Assembly (NCBI GenBank): GCA_001604385.1 | Contig: LVBK01000033.1 | Location: 257-64,256 of the forward strand | Direction: 5' to 3' | Source: Spirochaetales bacterium Spiro_09 | Lineage (GTDB): Bacteria; Spirochaetota; Spirochaetia; Treponematales; Treponemataceae | Length of the DNA: 64,000 nucleotides | Shown: one piece after another, positions 28,989-38,960 of the stretch | Layout: each line of letters starts with the position of its first letter | Position numbering within the stretch: position 1 is the first letter of the stretch | Notes under the pieces: model-generated | Databases searched by the model: none | What the model saw: the letters and a program-made list of their open reading frames with translations, nothing else | Told to the model about the DNA's origin: nothing | Translations under genes and position numbers: made by a program

Positions 28989-31502
28989 ATGCACAAAAAA
29001 ATATTGATTCCCCTGCTGATCCCGGCTCTGGTAATTCTGCTCGGATCATGCGGATGGCAAGTACCCACATCGGCGAGGGTCATTACCAATCCGACCGTAC
29101 AGGCAGGGTTTGGAACAAAAACCTTCGCCCTGTCCGAATATCTGGGTATCGACAATATCTCGGAACTCTTCGGTGAATCCGAAGATATGCGCGTATATGA
29201 CTATCAGGACGGGGGGACAACCCAGAAGTACCTGATACACATGCCGATCGTAACCGTCCAGGTTGACGTCGGAGACTATCTTGACCAAACCTTCAGCCAG
29301 GACATAGAGCCCATATCCATTTCCATACCCGCGGTGGACTTTTCATCGTCCTTTAATACAACAGTGGACATCGGATCCATTGCAGCGGGCACCATTACGC
29401 AGCCGGCACCGGTTTCCCTGCCGGTAGCGGAAACTGGAACCAGCATGACCGAAGAATTGCCTGCTACAACCCTAGAGATGGCCGGATTCGACACCGTAAC
29501 GCTTGAAAGCGGTAGTCTTGACCTTGTCCTCTCTCTTGACGGAGCAAGCGCAGGTTTCTCGGTCGACATTGTTTCGATAGAACTGCGTAACCCCGACACG
29601 AATGCGCTTATATCAAACGCAACGCCGAATGTTGCCGTTCCCCTCGATCCGGGAACGACGACCGTATCGCTCCCGCTCGCGCTGCGGACCATCCCGAACC
29701 GGCTCAGCCTGGTCGTGGAAGTAAGCATCTCGGGCGGCACGTTCGGTACCACGCGGAATATAAACGTTGCGTCCAGCCTGAACAATGTTGTCCTCTCCGG
29801 CGCCACCGGCATCGATTTCGCCGGCACCAACTTCCCCATCAGCACAAGCATCCCGGTATCTGCAGGAAGCGGATTCCACAGCGCTACCATCGGAGCGGGA
29901 GCAATCGATATGACCCTGGCCGCCCTCCCCACCGGCTGGACGGGCTTTACCCGTAACACGGAACTGTCCATTACGCAAACAGGCGGCCTTTCCCTCACTC
30001 AAAACCCGACAACGGATACCGCAATCAATCTTCCCCTTACCGGGGAGACGCTCAACACCGAAAGCATCAGCGTAAGCGGCAACTTTGCGATAAGTGCCTC
30101 AGACGCCAGTTTCTCCGGTTTATCGGGCGGCATTTTAACCCTAGGATCAAGTGTTGCTACTTCCATCACCAATTTTGCAACGCTTGTAATCGACGCGCCA
30201 TCCGGTATTACCGACCCCATTTCCTATACCGAACCCACCAGTCCGGAACTCCTCGACTGGGTACAAAGCGTAACCTTTGACCGGGTCGGCATGGCCCTGA
30301 CACTGACCAATACCCTGCCTGCAGGAAACGACCTTGACATCACGGTCAATTCAGCAGCCTTCGACCTGGTCAACGTGGAAAACACCTTCACCGCGGGAGC
30401 GACTGACGAAACCCTGGACTTTGTCAGGACAAACCTCACCTATACCCCGGGACCAACCATGGACTTCACCATCACGCTCGAACCGGTCGGTCTTGATGAT
30501 CCTTCGGCCGGCCTTTTAACCCTGTCAAACATTACCCCAGGAGGAGACCCCATAACCATTTCCGGCCGCGTTGACATCATCGCCGAATGGTCCAGCGCGT
30601 CGATCGATGCGAACAGCCTTGCCCCCATCGTCGGAACCTTCCCGGAAGGGGACGTGATTGACCTTTCGGAAATTTCCTCTTTCCTCGGAGACCTTGAGTT
30701 CGACGAGATTCCCGTCTATCTCTATCTGAGCGGCATCGATGCCGGCTTGCAGCTTGACGGCTATCTTGAAGAAACCCATGGAGACATACCCTCTGGCCTT
30801 ATCGGAAGTTCATCTTCACCCCAGACTATATCGCTTGTACCGAAAGGGCCGGTCTTCCCTGCGACAGGCAATGTCTTCTCAGGTACACTCCCCGAACCGA
30901 GCATAACCGCAGGAGTCGGACTTGAGTATTCATTCAATCTCGCAGAGGTATTGAATGCAACACCGGCAGACCTCGTGCTCACCTACAACTTCCAGCCCTC
31001 CGGTTCGGTAATCATTTCGCAAACCAACCTTACGGCCAGAGAGCTCACCGCAGAGCTCGTTATCGTTCTTCCCCTTGCGCTTAACAAAGCAGATCCGCTT
31101 GCACCGGCCGAAATCGTCATCGACGACCTTTCGGAGGAGGGCCTCGATCTCTTCGACCGGGAGGCGGGTCAAACCGATGAGGACATGGACAGGGTGTTCA
31201 ACTCACTCAAGGAAATGTATCTCAACCTTGCGTACGCCAACTCGACCGGCATTACGGGAACGGTCAGTTTGCGGCAGGGAGCTTGGGAGTCAGAGCCCTT
31301 CACCCTCGCTTCCGGAACCGGTGACGCGACCTTCAGGATGACGGAAGACGACTTCCAGTTTATCCGGGATACCATTCCCTTCGCGCCGGACATTGTCATA
31401 TCAACCAATGACGACGACCTCATGATTCTCCGTAACGCGGAGTTCACCATGACGCTCACCTCGTCCATCAGCACAGAGGTCGACGAGACCTTCGAGTTCT
31501 AA
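28989..31502 (+). CDS. Large secreted lipoprotein, beta-rich, unknown function
   Basis: Signal peptide with lipobox VILLGSC; Thr/Ser/Gly-rich extracellular composition. Confidence 0.7.
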   Translation: MHKKILIPLLIPALVILLGSCGWQVPTSARVITNPTVQAGFGTKTFALSEYLGIDNISELFGESEDMRVYDYQDGGTTQKYLIHMPIVTVQVDVGDYLDQTFSQDIEPISISIPAVDFSSSFNTTVDIGSIAAGTITQPAPVSLPVAETGTSMTEELPATTLEMAGFDTVTLESGSLDLVLSLDGASAGFSVDIVSIELRNPDTNALISNATPNVAVPLDPGTTTVSLPLALRTIPNRLSLVVEVSISGGTFGTTRNINVASSLNNVVLSGATGIDFAGTNFPISTSIPVSAGSGFHSATIGAGAIDMTLAALPTGWTGFTRNTELSITQTGGLSLTQNPTTDTAINLPLTGETLNTESISVSGNFAISASDASFSGLSGGILTLGSSVATSITNFATLVIDAPSGITDPISYTEPTSPELLDWVQSVTFDRVGMALTLTNTLPAGNDLDITVNSAAFDLVNVENTFTAGATDETLDFVRTNLTYTPGPTMDFTITLEPVGLDDPSAGLLTLSNITPGGDPITISGRVDIIAEWSSASIDANSLAPIVGTFPEGDVIDLSEISSFLGDLEFDEIPVYLYLSGIDAGLQLDGYLEETHGDIPSGLIGSSSSPQTISLVPKGPVFPATGNVFSGTLPEPSITAGVGLEYSFNLAEVLNATPADLVLTYNFQPSGSVIISQTNLTARELTAELVIVLPLALNKADPLAPAEIVIDDLSEEGLDLFDREAGQTDEDMDRVFNSLKEMYLNLAYANSTGITGTVSLRQGAWESEPFTLASGTGDATFRMTEDDFQFIRDTIPFAPDIVISTNDDDLMILRNAEFTMTLTSSISTEVDETFEF

Positions 31503-31513
31503 GGAGGAATACC

Positions 31514-32767
31514 ATGAAACGAATTATTACTTGCATACTGTTAGCCCTTCTTGTCCTTTCCTCCTTGACCGCCCAGTCCGCGCGCTTTGGCGACGCTCGC
31601 CGCTACTTCGAGCTTGGCGTACGGGGAAACGGAGGTTTCAGCAACAACGTCATCGCCGCTTCCGACATTTTTCAGGAGGTCATCGTCATCGATCTGGTCC
31701 AACTGTCGAAGGATCTTCCCGAAGAGGGCATCGTGTTCAGCATGGAGGCAGATACCGGCTTCGATTTAAGCCTGAATCTCAAAAACTTCGGCGCGGGCCT
31801 TTCGTTCGGTGTGGAAACATCCGGATACGGAACCATACCCAAGGGAATCGTAGACCTTCTTGCGGAGGGCAATCGCCTCGACGAGACAAACTCGGGCAAT
31901 GCCGAGATTATAGCCGACGTCCGCATGGTTCTGGACACCTGGTTCGGCACCCGTGTGAGTACCCCGTTCGGAAAAATAAACCTGCGGGTTAATCCCGGCT
32001 ATTATGTTCCCTTGCTGCATATCGCGGACACAGACATCCAGTACAGTTTCCGGACAAACAGCGACGGTTCGATGGAAGCCCGGTCAGTCATGGATATTCC
32101 GGTCTATACCTCCTTTTCGGGAACGCTTGTCGAGGATGCCATAGAAAATGGCGACTTTGACGCAGCCTCCGCCTTCTCGGGCATTCCGGCAGGCGGACTT
32201 GACCTGAGCGCGGAAGCGGACTACAAGCTGTTCTCATTCCTGACAGTCGGGGCGCGTGTAAAAAGCATCCCGTTTATACCCGCCGTCATGAAGAACAGGA
32301 CGCGTGTAATCGTGACGAATGAAGCGGTCATGACACCGCTCCTTTCCGATGAAACCGATGTAGACGATATCAATGTTGACGATCAAATCACGACTACAGA
32401 AAGCACAGAATATGTCTATGACACCAAGGAAATTCGCGTTTTACGTCCGTTCAAGTTGGGCGTAAACGCGGTCTACGCGCCCTTCTCGAACAAACTGCTC
32501 ACCCTTCACCCGAATCTTGACCTTGCAGTGTATCAGGGTGTCTATGCGGATGTGGGACTCAAGGTTCAGGTAAGTCTTGCCGACCTCTTGATCCTCAAGC
32601 TTTCAACCAATCTGGAAGACAGACTGTGGAAACAACAGGCAGGCATTATTCTGAATGCCCGCGTCATTGAACTTGAAGCTGCCTTCGCGGGAACCTCTGC
32701 AAGCTTTACCAAGAGCTTCCAGGGAGCGGGGACCTCGCTTCTCCTGGCAGTCCGGATGGGCTTCTAG
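31514..32767 (+). CDS. Outer-membrane-type exported protein, unknown function
   Basis: Signal peptide MKRIITCILLALLVLSSLTAQS; alternating beta-strand pattern ending SLLLAVRMGF; SD GGAGG 12 bp after the previous stop. Confidence 0.65.
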   Translation: MKRIITCILLALLVLSSLTAQSARFGDARRYFELGVRGNGGFSNNVIAASDIFQEVIVIDLVQLSKDLPEEGIVFSMEADTGFDLSLNLKNFGAGLSFGVETSGYGTIPKGIVDLLAEGNRLDETNSGNAEIIADVRMVLDTWFGTRVSTPFGKINLRVNPGYYVPLLHIADTDIQYSFRTNSDGSMEARSVMDIPVYTSFSGTLVEDAIENGDFDAASAFSGIPAGGLDLSAEADYKLFSFLTVGARVKSIPFIPAVMKNRTRVIVTNEAVMTPLLSDETDVDDINVDDQITTTESTEYVYDTKEIRVLRPFKLGVNAVYAPFSNKLLTLHPNLDLAVYQGVYADVGLKVQVSLADLLILKLSTNLEDRLWKQQAGIILNARVIELEAAFAGTSASFTKSFQGAGTSLLLAVRMGF

Positions 32768-32805
32768 GATTTTGCTCTCTGTAATAAGTTTCAGACATAT
32801 TTAAT

Positions 32806-32845
32806 AAAAAGCGGGGCTGTCAGAATCTGACAGCCCCGCTTTTTT
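32806..32845. terminator. Bidirectional intrinsic terminator between convergent operons
   Basis: AAAAA-GCGGGGCTGTCAGA-A-TCTGACAGCCCCGC-TTTTTT perfect palindrome. Confidence 0.93.
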
Positions 32846-32869
32846 ACACTGTACAGGATATTTCGATCC

Positions 32870-33583
32870 TTACAAGCCAAGATATGCTTTACGAACTTCT
32901 TCATTGGCTAACAGCCGTTCTCCGGTATCTTCCAGTTTGATGGAGCCATTTTGCAGGACATAACCCTTGTGCGCTATTTTCAGGGCCATGTTTGCGTTCT
33001 GCTCGACCAAAAAGATGGTGGTTTTTCTTTCCTGATTGATTTTTTTGATTATTTCAAAAATATGTTGCACGATTAACGGAGCGAGGCCGAGCGAGGGTTC
33101 GTCAAGAAGTAAGATGCGGGGTCGCGCCATCAGGGCCCGTGAAATAGCCAGCATTTGCTGTTCGCCGCCGCTCAGGGTTCCCCCGGCCTGATGCCGGCGT
33201 TCCGCAAGCCGCGGGAAAAGAGAAAAAACTTCCTCCAAATCCTGCCTGATTCCGTCTTTGTCTTTTCGTAAAAAGGCACCCATATCAAGGTTTTCTGTAA
33301 CCGTCAGTTGCGGAAATATACGACGACCCTCCGGAACCTGCGATACTCCCATTTCTACCAAACGATGAGGAGCAATATTCGTAATATCCGTTCCGTCAAG
33401 CAATACCCGACCGCTCCGTACCGGAGTTATACCGCAAATCGACATTAAGGTCGTGGTTTTTCCGGCACCATTTGCCCCGATCAGAGTAACTATTTCACCC
33501 TCTTCAACGCTCAAAGAAATATTTCTCAGGGCCTGAATGTTTCCATAAAAAGTGCATACCGCGTCAAGCGTCATCAATGCCAT
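32870..33583 (-). CDS. livF: Branched-chain amino acid ABC transporter ATPase LivF
   Basis: GANGAGKTTTLMSICG, LSGGEQQMLAISRALM; LivF-type length. Confidence 0.93.
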   Translation of the reverse strand: MALMTLDAVCTFYGNIQALRNISLSVEEGEIVTLIGANGAGKTTTLMSICGITPVRSGRVLLDGTDITNIAPHRLVEMGVSQVPEGRRIFPQLTVTENLDMGAFLRKDKDGIRQDLEEVFSLFPRLAERRHQAGGTLSGGEQQMLAISRALMARPRILLLDEPSLGLAPLIVQHIFEIIKKINQERKTTIFLVEQNANMALKIAHKGYVLQNGSIKLEDTGERLLANEEVRKAYLGL

Positions 33584-33587
33584 CAGT

Positions 33588-34379
33588 TCACTCTCCCAGA
33601 TAGGCCCGGATTACTTCGGGATTGCTTTTTATTTCAAGCGGACTTCCCTCTGCAATCATGCGCCCATAATCAAGTACATAAATACGTTCCGAAACATTCA
33701 TGACAAGACTCATATCATGCTCGATCAAAAGGATGGTAACGCCCTCGGTGTCGCGAATAAAGTGTATGGTCTCTTCAAGTTCCCGTGTTTCCTGTGGATT
33801 CATGCCGGCAACCGGTTCATCCAGCAAAAGAAGGAAGGGATCGGTTGCCAGGGCACGTGCAATTTCAAGACGACGCTGGGCTCCATACGGAAGATTACGC
33901 GCCATTTCATTCACAAACATATGCAGACCAAGTTTCTTCAGTATGTCATAACTTTCCTCGACAACCAGTTTTTCCTCAGCCCGAGTCGCCGGATTCCGGG
34001 CGATTGCCTGTAAAATACCGGCCTTCAGAGAGTTATGCCGGGCAATCATAACGTTTTCAAGAACACTCATATTTCCGAAGAGACGAATGTTCTGAAACGT
34101 ACGAGCCAGCCCTTTCCGGTTAATGATGTTAGGCTTCAAGCCCTGAATCGACTGCCATTTTTTTCCGTCCGGATTGATACTGACAGTCCCTTCCGTCGGG
34201 GTATAAACACCGGTAATGCAATTGAAAATAGTGGTTTTACCGGCACCATTTGGCCCGATAAGCGCAGTAATCTCGCCCTTGTTGATGTGCAAGCTTGCCG
34301 TATCAATCGCTCGCAATCCGCCGAATACCATCGAAAGGCGGTCAATTTCAAGTATTTTCATCTTGGTGCCTTCCATCAT
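33588..34379 (-). CDS. livG: Branched-chain amino acid ABC transporter ATPase LivG
   Basis: GPNGAGKTTIFNCITGVYTPTEG, ARTFQNIRLFGNMSVLENVMI. Confidence 0.93.
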   Translation of the reverse strand: MMEGTKMKILEIDRLSMVFGGLRAIDTASLHINKGEITALIGPNGAGKTTIFNCITGVYTPTEGTVSINPDGKKWQSIQGLKPNIINRKGLARTFQNIRLFGNMSVLENVMIARHNSLKAGILQAIARNPATRAEEKLVVEESYDILKKLGLHMFVNEMARNLPYGAQRRLEIARALATDPFLLLLDEPVAGMNPQETRELEETIHFIRDTEGVTILLIEHDMSLVMNVSERIYVLDYGRMIAEGSPLEIKSNPEVIRAYLGE

Positions 34380-35641
34380 ACGGTCTCCTCAAAAAGATGC
34401 TTTTTTCTGATGCGAGGAATCAAACCGTTTGGCTTGAAGATAATAATGACCAGCATGGCAAATCCGTAGATAAGCATTCGATATTGGGATAACGCGCGGA
34501 AATATTCCGGTAAAAGTTTCAGGAGGAGCGCCCCGACGATAGTGCCCGGAATTGACCCGGTACCGCCAATAACGACGGCCATCAAAATCATGATCGATTC
34601 CCACAGCGTAAAGCTGTCGGGATTAATAAAGGTTGTCTGGGCGGCGAGCAATACGCCCGCGATACCCGCAAAGAAGGCGCCCAGGGCAAAGGTCATCAAC
34701 TTGTTTTTCAATAAATCGATCCCCATGGCCTCACACGCAATTTCATCTTCACGCATTGCCTCAAGGGCTCGGCCGACCCGGGAGTCCTCGATCCGGCGAA
34801 CTACCATAATAGTAAACAGCACAATAACGACAACAATAAAATACAGGTACACGGCCCGTTGTGCAGGATTCAACCGGATATTAAACAACCAGGGCTGGGG
34901 AATGCGGGGAATACCCGAGGCTCCGCCGGTCAGGTCTCCTGAATTTTGCAATACCATGCGAACAATCTCACCGAATGCGAGTGTAATAATGGCCAGATAA
35001 TCACCCCGCAGTCGCAATACCGGAAGGCTCAGCAAGACTCCAAAAAAAGTCGCAATAACTCCCGCAAGCGGCAGGGATATCCAGAAAAGGAACCCGGTTG
35101 AAATACCGGCTTCAACAAAGATTGGACCGACATACTTCCATAACAGCCCATAGGTGTAGGCGCCAACGGCAAAAAAAGCCGCATACCCCAAGTTTAATAG
35201 CCCGCCAAGACCTACAACAATATTTAAACCAAGAGCAAGAATGACATAAATCAGGGCGGTAATCATGATGTTGGTATGGTACATACCCAATACAAAGGGA
35301 TAGGCGGTCACCAGCAGGGCGGCCACGGCAACCAAAGCGATCCGAACAGGCTGAACGGAAACCGCAGAGGTCAATTTCCGTCCCGCTCTGGATAACAAGC
35401 CGTTCGTGACATCCCGGGAGCCGCGACCTTCATTCCACTCGAGCGCGCGTGCCCACACCCAGGAAAAAACAACCGCTCCAATAAAAACAACCGGAACCAG
35501 GCTCCAGCGGAACTCAACCGAGGCGCGACCGGAAGAAACGGTCACTTTCATGACTACCAGTGGGAACAGCAAAAGCACAAACCACAGCGAAACCCGTAAT
35601 GCCTCAAAAAGCTCTTTTAGCAATTTATTCAAACGTATCAT
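34376..35641 (-). CDS. livM: Branched-chain amino acid ABC transporter permease LivM
   Basis: ALGLNIVVGLGGLLNLGYAAFFAVGAYTYGLL; GTGSIPGTIVGALLL. Confidence 0.93.
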   Translation of the reverse strand: MIRLNKLLKELFEALRVSLWFVLLLFPLVVMKVTVSSGRASVEFRWSLVPVVFIGAVVFSWVWARALEWNEGRGSRDVTNGLLSRAGRKLTSAVSVQPVRIALVAVAALLVTAYPFVLGMYHTNIMITALIYVILALGLNIVVGLGGLLNLGYAAFFAVGAYTYGLLWKYVGPIFVEAGISTGFLFWISLPLAGVIATFFGVLLSLPVLRLRGDYLAIITLAFGEIVRMVLQNSGDLTGGASGIPRIPQPWLFNIRLNPAQRAVYLYFIVVVIVLFTIMVVRRIEDSRVGRALEAMREDEIACEAMGIDLLKNKLMTFALGAFFAGIAGVLLAAQTTFINPDSFTLWESIMILMAVVIGGTGSIPGTIVGALLLKLLPEYFRALSQYRMLIYGFAMLVIIIFKPNGLIPRIRKKHLFEETV

Positions 35642-35644
35642 CCG

Positions 35645-36556
35645 TTACACCTTCTGTTTTTGATTCTTTCCCAGAATACCGGCCGGTTTGAAAATTAGGA
35701 AAAGAATGAGTATGACAAACGCAAAGGCATTTTCATAATCGCTCGAGATATATCCGGTGCCCAAACTTTCAGTCCAACCCAGTATAAAACTACCCAATAC
35801 CGCGCCCGGAATACTTCCAATGCCGCCCAACACCGCGGCAACAAAGGCTTTTATCCCCGCGATAAATCCTATGTAATAGTTTATTTGCCCCATGTAGGAG
35901 CAAACCAGTACGCCCCCGACCGCGGCAAGGGCTGAACCGATAATAAAGGTTACGGAAATGACGGAATTAATGTTCACCCCAAGCAATTGCGCCATATCCT
36001 TGTCTTGTGCGGTCGCACGCATTGCCTTGCCGATCCGGGTAAATTTGATGAGGAAAATCAATAAAACCATAATGACCGCAGTCACCATTAATATGATCAA
36101 CTGAGTTGAATTGATATACTCCCGAACCGGTACAAGAAAGGCGAATTCAGGCAAATAGGAAGGAAAGGACAGAAACTTTTCTGTTTGAACCAGCATGACA
36201 AAATTCTGCAAAATCATTGAAATGCCGATTGCGCTTATCAGGGCCGAAAGGCGGGGCTTGTTCCGCAACGGCCGATACGCAAGCCGTTCAACGGTATATC
36301 CGAATGCCGAAGAGAAAATAACTGCAGCCAAAACCGATAAAATGAGTACTCCATATATGGGTACCCCAAGGGTATATAAAAAACCGCCAAAAATGAGTGC
36401 GGTAAATCCGCCAATCATATAAATTTCGCCATGAGCGAAATTGATCAACTGCACAATTCCATACACCATCGTATAGCCGAGGGCGATCAGGGCATAAATG
36501 CTTCCCTTTGCTGTGCCGCTTAACAGCAGCTTGATAAAATAATCCATAAAAAGCAA
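35645..36556 (-). CDS. livH: Branched-chain amino acid ABC transporter permease LivH
   Basis: GSIYALIALGYTMVYGIVQLINFAHGEIYMIGG; GGIGSIPGAVLGSFILG. Confidence 0.93.
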   Translation of the reverse strand: MLFMDYFIKLLLSGTAKGSIYALIALGYTMVYGIVQLINFAHGEIYMIGGFTALIFGGFLYTLGVPIYGVLILSVLAAVIFSSAFGYTVERLAYRPLRNKPRLSALISAIGISMILQNFVMLVQTEKFLSFPSYLPEFAFLVPVREYINSTQLIILMVTAVIMVLLIFLIKFTRIGKAMRATAQDKDMAQLLGVNINSVISVTFIIGSALAAVGGVLVCSYMGQINYYIGFIAGIKAFVAAVLGGIGSIPGAVLGSFILGWTESLGTGYISSDYENAFAFVILILFLIFKPAGILGKNQKQKV

Positions 36557-36742
36557 TCCTTGTTGGGTACAGCAATCCTCTCAAACGAGGTTAATCGGAA
36601 TGAGGGGTATCCGGAACAACCTGTTCGGTAGTTCGGGACACCGTATCCAAATCCTTGCAGAACCTGGAATTAATGTTTGGAAACTTTCCACAATCGACAG
36701 AAAGGGCAAAGTTAACCAAAAAAACGTTCAAGAACAAAAGCA

Positions 36743-36779
36743 GGGCTGTCCCGGAAGCAATAAACTTCCGGGACAGCCC
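36743..36779 (-). terminator. 15-bp perfect stem between livK and livH (attenuating terminator or processing site)
   Basis: GGGCTGTCCCGGAAG-N7-CTTCCGGGACAGCCC; minus-strand downstream sequence TGCTTTTGTTCTTG is U-rich but interrupted. Confidence 0.75.
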
Positions 36780-36818
36780 CGGCTGTTTCACGCGATCTCA
36801 GTAAATGTCAAAACTCTG

Positions 36819-37940
36819 TTATTTGAGTTCGACAAACTGGCCATCCCGTACCTGATAAATTGAGAAACCGAAACCGACTACGTCGCCTCTTTCATCAAAA
36901 CTGATCTTTCCAAGCGCTGTATCAACAAATTCAGAACGAAGTGCCTTGGTGATCGCGTCATACTCTGTTGAACCGGCTTTTTCAATGGCGTTAACCAGTG
37001 CGGTCATGGCAGCATGGGCTTCCTTGAAGAACGCGCCCGGTTCAGAACCGAACTTCGCCTGATGAGAGGCAACAGCGGCCTTTGCCGCGGCAAGTTCATT
37101 GGTATCCATCGGTCCTGTTGCGTATACGCCTTCCGCATAACGTCCGGCTACCTCGATAAAGGTATTATCCTTGATACCGTCAGCAGAAATCATCGGAGCG
37201 TTGATACCACGATCGCGCATTTGCTGAACAAGTTTTGACGCTTCGGGATGATAGCCACCCCAGACGACACCGTCAGGACGGGCATTACCGATTTTATTGA
37301 CAACAGCAGAATAGTCCGGAGCTCCGGGATCAACACCTTCGTACAGAAGAACGGTTATTCCCGCTTTCTCTGCATAATCTTTCACGAGATCGGCAAAACC
37401 TTTTCCGTAATCACCCTTATCATGAAGAATTGCCAGAGTTTTCAGCTTGAGCGAGGCGTTGATAAAATCAACGGCCAGGCGGGCCTGGGCATCATCCGGA
37501 GCGATAGTACGGAAAAAGTTCGGGTACAGACCGCTCTGGGTGAGGGGAGGATTCGTAGCCGACGGAGATATGGTTACGATGTTTGAGTCTACATAGATTC
37601 CCAACGCACTGCTGGTTGCGCCGGAGCAGATATGGCCAAGAACGGCGACGACCTTGTCGCTGACCAGCTTGGATGCGGCATTGGTTGCCAATTCCGGCTT
37701 GCACTGGTCGTCAACCACGACAAGCTCAATCTTCTTGCCCTTGATACCGCCACGGGCGTTAATTTCATCCGCAACAAGCCGCGCGGCATTTACCGAAGGC
37801 AGACCGTATGAAGCAAGGTCACCTGTATGTGCACCAGCAACACCGATTTTAATGGTTGTTTCTTTCTGTGAGCAACCGACAAGCAAACCCGCAACCAAGG
37901 CAAGGGCGAACAGTACCACAAGTACTTTTCGTTTTTGCAT
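36819..37940 (-). CDS. livK: Branched-chain amino acid ABC transporter substrate-binding lipoprotein
   Basis: Lipobox LLVGCSQ; IGVAGAHTGDLASYGLPSVNAARLVADEINARGGIKGKKIELVVVDDQ. Confidence 0.92.
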   Translation of the reverse strand: MQKRKVLVVLFALALVAGLLVGCSQKETTIKIGVAGAHTGDLASYGLPSVNAARLVADEINARGGIKGKKIELVVVDDQCKPELATNAASKLVSDKVVAVLGHICSGATSSALGIYVDSNIVTISPSATNPPLTQSGLYPNFFRTIAPDDAQARLAVDFINASLKLKTLAILHDKGDYGKGFADLVKDYAEKAGITVLLYEGVDPGAPDYSAVVNKIGNARPDGVVWGGYHPEASKLVQQMRDRGINAPMISADGIKDNTFIEVAGRYAEGVYATGPMDTNELAAAKAAVASHQAKFGSEPGAFFKEAHAAMTALVNAIEKAGSTEYDAITKALRSEFVDTALGKISFDERGDVVGFGFSIYQVRDGQFVELK

Positions 37941-37959
37941 ATAATTCCTCCTGATGTTT

Positions 37960-37981
37960 TACAATGTAAACAAACATTGCA
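37960..37981 (-). promoter_or_regulatory. Inverted repeat in livK 5' region, operator candidate
   Basis: TACAATGT-AAACAA-ACATTGCA, 7 of 8 arm positions paired. Confidence 0.4.
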
Positions 37982-38042
37982 TCTTGTATATTATGTATCG
38001 GCGAAGGAATTGTCTATATACAAATTACAGAAAACTGTATTT

Positions 38043-38960
38043 TTATACATTCAGAAGTGCAAATAGTGAAACAATAAACGGCATTGCTGTATAAACTGAA
38101 AAAGCAAACAGGAAAAGATACCCAATCAGTTCAATTCCGGAGGACAGAACGAGCATACGCGACTCCTGCCTGCGCAAACTGAAAAAAAGTCCGGTCCGAC
38201 CGAACCAGGCAAGATAGCCGGCAGCAATCACCGGCAGGGACATTCCGGTGGACATTGCAAGGACTGAAAGTACGCCGGTTCCGGTCATATTCAGGGTAAC
38301 TGACAAAATCAAAACCAAAATTGCACCTGGACAAGGGTACAAGCCGGAAAGTAATACCGCCCCGAGACGGGTCGTTTTTTTATCGCCCCCATGACGATTT
38401 CCGGCAAGTTCCAATAGTACCCGTATAATCAGATACACCGACAGAAAAATCAAAAGGATATATGAAAAGCCTTCCATGTATACACCGGCCAAAGATGTAT
38501 GCGCTGAAATTGCGCCGGATACGCTTCTATATACCAATATGAGAACAACAGCTGAACCACCATGCAGATATGACAATAGGAGGCCGCTTGCGGCCGGTTC
38601 CCATACTGGTGCCTTCCGGGCCAGATATAATGAAAACAGAATCGTTTTCCGGTGTCCGGGACCTGCGGCATGTAGCAGTCCATAAAAGAACGACACGGAC
38701 AACAAACCCCACAACAAGCCGGTATCACCAGTCTCCTCAAACTGCCGGAAAGCATCGGCAAGCTTCTCGCGGACGGAACGTTGCCGGGCATTATAAACAG
38801 GATCCGTAGAACTAAGTCGTACCGGGGCAGGCATAAAACGCGGAGACACGGTCGTCTGTGTGTCATCCGGGGGAGGAGCCATAAAGGGATTTGAATAAAC
38901 CGTTACGGCTGTTACCAAAAATACCGCACAGAAACACAAAAACCGGGGTTTAATTATCAT
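38043..38960 (-). CDS. NicO/RcnA-like nickel/cobalt transporter family membrane protein
   Basis: FFYGLLHAAGPGHRKTILFSLYLAR, LLSGLYPCPGAILVLILS. Confidence 0.8.
   Translation of the reverse strand: MIIKPRFLCFCAVFLVTAVTVYSNPFMAPPPDDTQTTVSPRFMPAPVRLSSTDPVYNARQRSVREKLADAFRQFEETGDTGLLWGLLSVSFFYGLLHAAGPGHRKTILFSLYLARKAPVWEPAASGLLLSYLHGGSAVVLILVYRSVSGAISAHTSLAGVYMEGFSYILLIFLSVYLIIRVLLELAGNRHGGDKKTTRLGAVLLSGLYPCPGAILVLILSVTLNMTGTGVLSVLAMSTGMSLPVIAAGYLAWFGRTGLFFSLRRQESRMLVLSSGIELIGYLFLFAFSVYTAMPFIVSLFALLNV

Noticed and set aside
29276-29998. 240-aa minus-strand ORF inside the large lipoprotein gene
   Set aside because: Shadow ORF opposite a signal-peptide-bearing 839-aa frame; no RBS or recognisable motif
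36600-36863. 87-aa plus-strand ORF between livH and livK
   Set aside because: Contains the 15-bp stem and overlaps the 3' end of livK; no RBS or domain
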